From Ovoidimarina sediminis (GTDB lineage: Bacteria > Pseudomonadota > Alphaproteobacteria > Rhodobacterales > Rhodobacteraceae): DNA of 64,000 nucleotides. Below the pieces are notes generated by a model that was not told the origin of the DNA, ran no database searches, and saw only the letters and a list, made by a program, of their open reading frames with translations. Of this stretch, positions 59,089 to 64,000 are shown one piece after another. The translations under genes and the position numbers were made by a program. Every line of letters starts with the position of its first letter. Within the stretch, counting starts at the first letter, position 1. The stretch spans positions 124,001 to 188,000 of the forward strand of contig NZ_JAWHTE010000006.1 of NCBI RefSeq assembly GCF_032586175.1. The letters run 5' to 3'.

Positions 59089-59781
59089 TCAGAACCCCGA
59101 AATGGCGCGCAGCTGGCCGACACGGGCAGAGACTTGTATCGCGAAAGCATAGGGTTGGCGCCCTTCTGACGTCGCGGCGACCATGATCCCCACGAGTTCG
59201 AGCCCGTCGGGTGTCTTTCGCACCGCCGCCCCGCCGGATTCCCCCGGCACGGCCCGGCAGAGAAGCCGCATGGCGGCCCGCCGGGCGGTTTCGGTCGCGC
59301 AGCGGCGTTCGCGTGCGCGTTCGCCCCGCCCACCGGGATAGGTGGCGACGATCAGCGGTTCGCCGTTTTCCGACGGCCCGCCGATGGGGAGCGGGCGCGC
59401 CACATCGGCCGGGATCGGCGCGGCGAGGCGGAGGAAGGCAATATCGGTGCCGTTGAGCGCACCGCCCTGATCGGACGCCCCGAGGTAAAGCGGGTGCACG
59501 CTTTTCTCCGCGGCCGGCAGCTCGGTCGCCGGGTGCCCGGGATAGGCGCCCGTCCGGAACAGGATTTCGTGGGTTCCGCCTTCGGCGGGCAGTGTTCGCC
59601 CGGCCACACAATGGGCCGCGGTCAGCACCAGATCCGGGGCGACCAGGACGCCGCTGCAATCGGCCTTTCCGCCCCGCACCAGGACGCCCACACCGGCCAT
59701 AGGCGGTGGCGGGGCCCCTTGAGCGGCCAGAAGCCCCGCGGAGAGAAGTACGGCAAGAGCCGAGACAAACAATCGCTGCAT
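59089..59781 (-). CDS. Trypsin-like serine protease (third of a tandem triplet)
   Basis: A 230-residue chymotrypsin-fold protein with a Sec signal (MQRLFVSALAVLLSAGLLAA). Catalytic His is in LTAAHC, Asp in GTDIAFLRL, and Ser in CRAVPGESGGAAV, giving GESGG rather than the usual GDSGG. The two following genes on the chromosome are related. Probably acts in the periplasm or outside. Start ATG 59781 lacks a strong Shine-Dalgarno. Least similar of the three to the canonical pattern around the N terminus. Confidence 0.87.
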   Translation of the reverse strand: MQRLFVSALAVLLSAGLLAAQGAPPPPMAGVGVLVRGGKADCSGVLVAPDLVLTAAHCVAGRTLPAEGGTHEILFRTGAYPGHPATELPAAEKSVHPLYLGASDQGGALNGTDIAFLRLAAPIPADVARPLPIGGPSENGEPLIVATYPGGRGERARERRCATETARRAAMRLLCRAVPGESGGAAVRKTPDGLELVGIMVAATSEGRQPYAFAIQVSARVGQLRAISGF

Positions 59782-59828
59782 CAAGGAAGCTTGCGGGCTG
59801 GGCGCGGCCTGCGTCAAGCCGCAGGGGT

Positions 59829-60635
59829 TCAGGGCCGCACGAACCGGGCAGAGCCCGCGTTCCGCGCCTCTGCCCCCCCGATCCGGCGGGCTTCCGGCAA
59901 CGCCTTGTCGGGCCAGACGCCCTCGCCTGTCCGGAAGGCGCGTTCGAGCCGGGCGATTGCGCCCGGAAGCTCTGCCCCGAACACCGCTTGCTGCCCCTGG
60001 TATGGACCGCCACCGGAGATCAGCGAGATGATGCGGGGAGACCGCCCCGACGTGTCGAAGATCGGGCCGCCCGAGGAGCCCGCGATGCCCGTGCAGTCGA
60101 AGACCAGAACCCCGCTGCCTTTCGCGACGATGCGGCATCCGGCCTCGCGCGAGGCCGTGTTCTCGCGACCATGACCGTAGGAGATGGCCGTGACCTGCGC
60201 CCCCTGCCCCGGCGCGGCGGACACCCTGTAGGGGCTGGCCGTGGTGGCTGGGATCGGCTCTGCCAGTTCGAGAAGCGCGATGTCGGAGGTGAGGTAGCGG
60301 ACGATATCCTCGTCGTCCGGCTTGAACTCCGGCAGCACCGCCGCGCGGGCCACGAAGGCCGAGGCGATCGTTTCACCATCGCGGTAGCCTGCGTGAAACA
60401 CGATTTCGGTCGGATCGAGGCGGTCGCCGGTTTCCGGATCGAACACGCAATGGGCGGCCGTGAGCACACGAAGCGGCGCGATCAGGGCCCCGCTGCAGGC
60501 GCCGCGCTCGCCGATCTGGAGGCGCCCGACGGCTTCCCATCCGAGGATGTCGGACCGGTCGGTCAGCGCCTCGGGCCCCCGCGCTTCGGCGGGAGAGAGG
60601 CCGAGCGCGAGCGCAAGGCCCGCGAGTAGCCGCAT
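59829..60635 (-). CDS. Trypsin-like serine protease (second of a tandem triplet)
   Basis: A 268-residue chymotrypsin-fold protein with a short signal (MRLLAGLALALGLSPAEA). The catalytic triad is His in LTAAHC, Asp in TSDIALLEL, Ser in GIAGSSGGPIF. The C terminus ends NAGSARFVRP, closely like the GGAKFLRP end of the next gene. The ATG overlaps the preceding stop by one base (TGATG), so the pair is co-translated. Substrate unknown. Confidence 0.9.
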   Translation of the reverse strand: MRLLAGLALALGLSPAEARGPEALTDRSDILGWEAVGRLQIGERGACSGALIAPLRVLTAAHCVFDPETGDRLDPTEIVFHAGYRDGETIASAFVARAAVLPEFKPDDEDIVRYLTSDIALLELAEPIPATTASPYRVSAAPGQGAQVTAISYGHGRENTASREAGCRIVAKGSGVLVFDCTGIAGSSGGPIFDTSGRSPRIISLISGGGPYQGQQAVFGAELPGAIARLERAFRTGEGVWPDKALPEARRIGGAEARNAGSARFVRP

Positions 60636-61471
60636 CAGGGCCGCAGGAATTTCGCACCTCCCGAAGACGACGAGGTGCTGACGCCTTCTGGCGCGAGGCG
60701 CAGCACCGGTTTGGATGGTTCGGAGGGCGCGACTTCGCCCTTTTCGAGCGCGACCTGGAGTTCAAGCAGGTTCTGTCCCAGCCGCGCGCCGAGCGACACG
60801 GGCCGCCCGCGCACATCGGCCTTGGCCGAGATCACCGAAACGATCCGCGGTTCGCCATCGACGATGCGGAAGACGGGCGCGCCCGACGAGCCGAAATCGA
60901 CATCGCAGGACATCACCAGCGTGCCCGCGGGCCGCCCGAGTACATGGCAGACCTCCTGCAACGAAGGCCGTGACGCGCGGTTGCGCGCATAGCTGACGAC
61001 ACCGACCTCGTCGCCCTTGCGGGGACGTTCATCGGTGGCGAATGGCACGACCGAGCCGTTCTTGATCGGGCGCGCCAGTTCCAGCAGCGCCACGTCGACG
61101 GCCACGTGGTCGGCGCCCGTGGGCCCATGATATTCGTAATCGGGATGGATCGCCGAGCGGCGTACCCCGCGATAGGCCGTGGCGCGGCCGTTGCGCCAGC
61201 CCGCCAGGAACTCGATCTCGGAATCGTCGACCCGTTCAAGCGTGTGGGCGTTGAACAGGCAATGGGCCGCGGTCAGCACGATATCGGGGGCGATCAGCGC
61301 CCCGGTGCAGAAGCCCGAGCGGCCGATTTCGAGCCGTCCCACTGCCTCCCACCCCTTGGTGTCATCGGCCGTGATCAGCGTTCTGAGTTCCGTGGCCTCT
61401 TCGGCGGCCGAACTCATCACCCCCAGAACCAGACCGGCCAAAGCCAATCCGGCGCATCGTAACACACGCAT
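60635..61471 (-). CDS. Trypsin-like serine protease (first of a tandem triplet)
   Basis: A 278-residue relative of the next two, with signal peptide MRVLRCAGLALAGLVLGVMSS. Triad positions are His in LTAAHC, Asp in AVDVALLEL, Ser in VDFGSSGAPVF. The serine loop reads GSSGAP, departing from GDSGGP, which may alter activity. The C terminus has a Ser-rich stretch (STSSSSGG) before KFLRP. ATG 61471 is preceded by GGAAGGGA. Likely the promoter-proximal gene of the triplet operon. Confidence 0.88.
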   Translation of the reverse strand: MRVLRCAGLALAGLVLGVMSSAAEEATELRTLITADDTKGWEAVGRLEIGRSGFCTGALIAPDIVLTAAHCLFNAHTLERVDDSEIEFLAGWRNGRATAYRGVRRSAIHPDYEYHGPTGADHVAVDVALLELARPIKNGSVVPFATDERPRKGDEVGVVSYARNRASRPSLQEVCHVLGRPAGTLVMSCDVDFGSSGAPVFRIVDGEPRIVSVISAKADVRGRPVSLGARLGQNLLELQVALEKGEVAPSEPSKPVLRLAPEGVSTSSSSGGAKFLRP

Positions 61472-61533
61472 TCCCAATCCCTTCCCAAGCCCCGCCCGAA
61501 GCATACACGGCGGGTTGGGCAGGATTATGGCCC

Positions 61534-62925
61534 CTATCGGAGCATCGGGATAGCCGGATCGTACGGATCGTCGAGCGACCGTGGCTTGGGGCCCCCAGTG
61601 GCCCAGTCGATCAGTTCCACGGTGTGCACTACGGGCACGCCCGTGCCACTGCCGATCTGCATCATGCAGCCGATGTTGCCGGCGGCGATGATGTCGGGGG
61701 ATTTTTCCTCCAGCGTCTTGATCTTGCGGGCTTTCAGCTGCTTCGAGATCTCGGGCTGCATCAGGTTGTAGGTGCCTGCGGAGCCGCAGCAGAGGTGGCT
61801 GTCGCGGGGTTCCACCACCTCGAACCCGGCGGCTTTCAGAAGATCCTTGGGGTAGGTCTTGATCTGCTGCCCGTGCTGGAGAGAACAGGCCGCATGATAG
61901 ACCACGCGGATCGAGCCGTCGGGCGACGCCCCATTGATGCCAAGGTCTGCGGCGCTGGCGCCCCTGATGCGGCTTTTTTCCGGTGCAAGCGGGCCATCGG
62001 GCTCGGCCCCGGCGATCCGGACGAGAAGTTCGGAGATATCGACGGCAAGGTCCGAGACCCGCGCGGCATCCTCCGCCAGCGGATCGTTGCGGAACATGTG
62101 CCCGTAATCCTTCACGGTTGTGCCGCAGCCCGAGGTGTTGATGACAATGGCGTCGAGCCCGCCGTTCCGATCCTCGGCCATCCAGGCGCGGATGTTGGCC
62201 GCCGCTGCCGCGTGGCTTTCATCCTCCTTGCCCATGTGGTGGACGAGCGCGCCGCAGCAGCCCATGCCTTCGGCGATCACGACCTCGCACCCGAGCCGCC
62301 TTAGAAGCCGGATTGTCGCGTCGTTGATATCGGTGTTGAGCGCCTTCTGGGCGCAGCCCGTCATGAGCGCCACCCGGAACTTGCGGTCGCCCTTCGGCGC
62401 GAAGGTTTGCGGATCGTCGTTTACGCTGACGGGCGGGACGTGTTTCGGCGCCATCTCCAGCATCGCCTTCAGGCGCGGATCGGGCATTAGGCTGGCGAAG
62501 GGCCGCCCGATCTTTGCGAAGAAGAGCGCCAGGCGGAAGCGTTCCGGATAGGGTAGGATGCGCGCCAGCGTCCAGCGCAGGAGCCGCTCAATCGGTGGGC
62601 GGGTATAGGTCTTCTCGATCCAGGCCCGGGCATGATCGACGAGGTGCATGTAGTGCACGCCCGAGGGGCAGGTCGTCATGCAGGCGAGGCAGGACAGGCA
62701 GCGGTCGATATGCTTGACCGTCTTGGCATCCGCCGGACGGTTGTTTTCCAGCATGTCCTTGATCAGGTAGATCCGGCCCCGCGGGCTGTCGAGTTCATCA
62801 CCCAGCTCCTGGTATGTCGGGCAGGTCGCGGTGCAGAAGCCGCAATGCACGCAGGTTCTGAGCACCTCGTTCGAGCGCGCGATCGCAGGGTCTTTCAACT
62901 GGTCGGGCGTGAAGGTCGTTTGCAT
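61534..62925 (-). CDS. glcF: Glycolate oxidase iron-sulfur subunit
   Basis: A 463-residue electron-transfer subunit. Two 4Fe-4S motifs (CVHCGFCTATCP and CLSCLACMTTCPSG) lie in the first 90 residues, and two CCG-type domains follow, including GCAQKALNTDIN, GMGCCGALVHHMG and LCCGSAGTYNLMQP. With GlcD and GlcE it oxidises glycolate to glyoxylate. It starts 4 bp after glcE. Confidence 0.97.
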   Translation of the reverse strand: MQTTFTPDQLKDPAIARSNEVLRTCVHCGFCTATCPTYQELGDELDSPRGRIYLIKDMLENNRPADAKTVKHIDRCLSCLACMTTCPSGVHYMHLVDHARAWIEKTYTRPPIERLLRWTLARILPYPERFRLALFFAKIGRPFASLMPDPRLKAMLEMAPKHVPPVSVNDDPQTFAPKGDRKFRVALMTGCAQKALNTDINDATIRLLRRLGCEVVIAEGMGCCGALVHHMGKEDESHAAAAANIRAWMAEDRNGGLDAIVINTSGCGTTVKDYGHMFRNDPLAEDAARVSDLAVDISELLVRIAGAEPDGPLAPEKSRIRGASAADLGINGASPDGSIRVVYHAACSLQHGQQIKTYPKDLLKAAGFEVVEPRDSHLCCGSAGTYNLMQPEISKQLKARKIKTLEEKSPDIIAAGNIGCMMQIGSGTGVPVVHTVELIDWATGGPKPRSLDDPYDPAIPMLR

Positions 62926-62929
62926 CGGC

Positions 62930-64000
62930 CTATCCCATCAGGCCGGGGTTCAGGATACCCCGGGGGTCGAATTTCTTGCGCAGGCCAGCCGAGAGGGCGG
63001 CCACGGGCGCGGGTTCGGGGTGGAAAGCGCCGAGGCGGGCCCGGGTCTCGTCGCTCGCGCGGATGAGGGTGGCGTGGCCTGCGATCCCGGTGAGCGCGGC
63101 GCGCACATCCGTGCCTGGCGCAACACCCGCCCAGACGAGACCACCGCCCCAGTCGAACAAATGCTTGGCGTCAGGCAGGGCCCCGGCGACCGACGGGCCG
63201 TCGGTCGGTTTGACCGAAATTCGCCAGACATCCAGTTCCGTTCCGGCGAAGGCCGCCGCGTCGCGAACCCCGCGCCAGAGCGGGGCGAGCGCGTCGGGAT
63301 CGGTCTCGATCCGGCTGTCGCCGCCAAAGCGCGCGAGGAGCGTCTGGAGTTCCCCGGCGCGGTAGGCCACCGAGGCCTCGAACCCTTCGATGCGGATCAG
63401 CGTTGCCGGTTGGCCGTCTGCCGCCTCGGGCACGTGCGCGGCACCGGTGACTTCGAAGGGTGAGGCAAGGGCTGCAGACATCGCCGCCACCGCCTTGTGC
63501 GCCGTGAGCCCCGCTATCATAACGGTCGCCATCGAGGCCGTCGCCGGGAGAACCTTGAAACTGACCTCGCTCAGCACCCCGAGCGTCCCGTAGTTTCCTG
63601 CCATCAGCTTCACGAGGTCGTATCCGGTGACGTTCTTCATCACCCGTCCGCCGTTCTTCAGCACCGTTCCCATGCCATCAACAAAGCGCACGCCGATCAG
63701 GCCGTCGCGGCAGGCGCCCGCCTGGATGCGGCGGGGGCCCGAGACGTTCGCGGCGACGACGCCGCCGATGGTCGGCGTGCCCTCGGTGCCCAGAAGCGTT
63801 CGGTGATCCATCGGTTCGAACGGCAGGCGCTGGTTTTCCGCAGCGAGTGCCGCCTCGATCTCCGCCACCGGCGTTCCGGCCTTCGCCACGACGGTAAGCG
63901 CGCCGGGTTCGTAAAGCGTGATACCGCTCAGCCCGGCGAGCGAGAGGGCGTCACCCTCCACCGGGTTGCCGATCGGGCGGGTGCCGCCGCCGGTGATCCG
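62930..64000 (-). CDS. glcE: Glycolate oxidase FAD-binding subunit, cut by the window edge
   Basis: At least 356 residues are visible; the frame is open through base 64000 (RITGGGTRPIGNPVEGD at the edge), so the true N terminus lies to the right. The FAD_binding_4-type segments include LGTEGTPTIGGVVAANVSGP and MKNVTGYDLVKLMAGNYGTLG. The end SAGLRKKFDPRGILNPGLMG is characteristic of GlcE. It precedes glcF; glcD is expected just outside the window. Confidence 0.95.
   Translation of the reverse strand, partial: RITGGGTRPIGNPVEGDALSLAGLSGITLYEPGALTVVAKAGTPVAEIEAALAAENQRLPFEPMDHRTLLGTEGTPTIGGVVAANVSGPRRIQAGACRDGLIGVRFVDGMGTVLKNGGRVMKNVTGYDLVKLMAGNYGTLGVLSEVSFKVLPATASMATVMIAGLTAHKAVAAMSAALASPFEVTGAAHVPEAADGQPATLIRIEGFEASVAYRAGELQTLLARFGGDSRIETDPDALAPLWRGVRDAAAFAGTELDVWRISVKPTDGPSVAGALPDAKHLFDWGGGLVWAGVAPGTDVRAALTGIAGHATLIRASDETRARLGAFHPEPAPVAALSAGLRKKFDPRGILNPGLMG

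Noticed and set aside
1..64000. tRNA, rRNA, insertion sequences, integrases, prophage genes
   Set aside because: Reading the intergenic stretches and products gave no tRNA-like cloverleaf ends, transposase or integrase motifs.

Overview
The window looks like chromosome or a large replicon of a marine or halotolerant alphaproteobacterium, most probably Rhodobacteraceae (Roseobacter-type). Reasons: high GC, type II lumazine synthase behind an FMN riboswitch, many ABC/TRAP transporters for organic amines and acids, dimethylglycine-dehydrogenase-like and GcvT-like proteins, ETF-QO, GlcEF, and a GC-rich hairpin plus CCCGGGATATTT motif that I recall as common in this family. I saw no rRNA, tRNA, CRISPR, insertion sequence, phage or plasmid replication gene.

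Layout. 0.1-1.9 kb: SorC-type regulator and an SDR dehydrogenase. 1.9-2.6 kb: FMN riboswitch and ribH. 2.6-9.7 kb: a compatible-solute island with glucosylglycerol hydrolase (gghA) and galU on the minus strand, divergent from gpsA, a HAD sugar-phosphate phosphatase and glucosylglycerol-phosphate synthase (ggpS). Together these can make UDP-glucose and glycerol-3-phosphate, condense and dephosphorylate them to glucosylglycerol, and recycle the product. 9.7-9.9 kb: a gene-free stretch with palindromes and 11-bp tandem repeats.

9.9-45 kb is one long accessory region for catabolism of N-methylated and other amines and organic acids: a DMGDH/SarDH-like enzyme; an N-methyltransferase and a GNAT; a tightly overlapped five-gene minus-strand operon (two PYROXD2-type flavoproteins, GcvT-like protein, class III aminotransferase, PhyH-type oxygenase) divergent from a TetR gene with a 22-bp palindrome between them; a FAD oxidoreductase, flavin amine oxidase and bicupin; an ABC transporter with TetR; a trimethylamine-dehydrogenase-like flavoprotein; a CoA-transferase/HMG-CoA-lyase-like pair with a TRAP transporter; and a polyamine-type ABC transporter with GntR regulator and SpuC-like aminotransferase.

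45-64 kb is mostly core: tRNA-modifying methyltransferase, DUF2007, polyprenyl synthase, ispE, TPR protein, ETF-QO (which would take electrons from flavin dehydrogenases), greA, a hydrolase, gabD-like dehydrogenase, ECF sigma factor plus VWA membrane protein, Hsp20, three tandem trypsin-like proteases, glcF and the truncated glcE at the right edge.

At large scale, plus-strand composition changes from C-rich to G-rich near 12.4 kb regardless of gene orientation, which suggests a replication-strand switch, an inversion boundary or an assembly join. A near-identical 30-bp element at 12.4 and 25.06 kb links the DMGDH/methyltransferase promoter region to the ABC-transporter operon.
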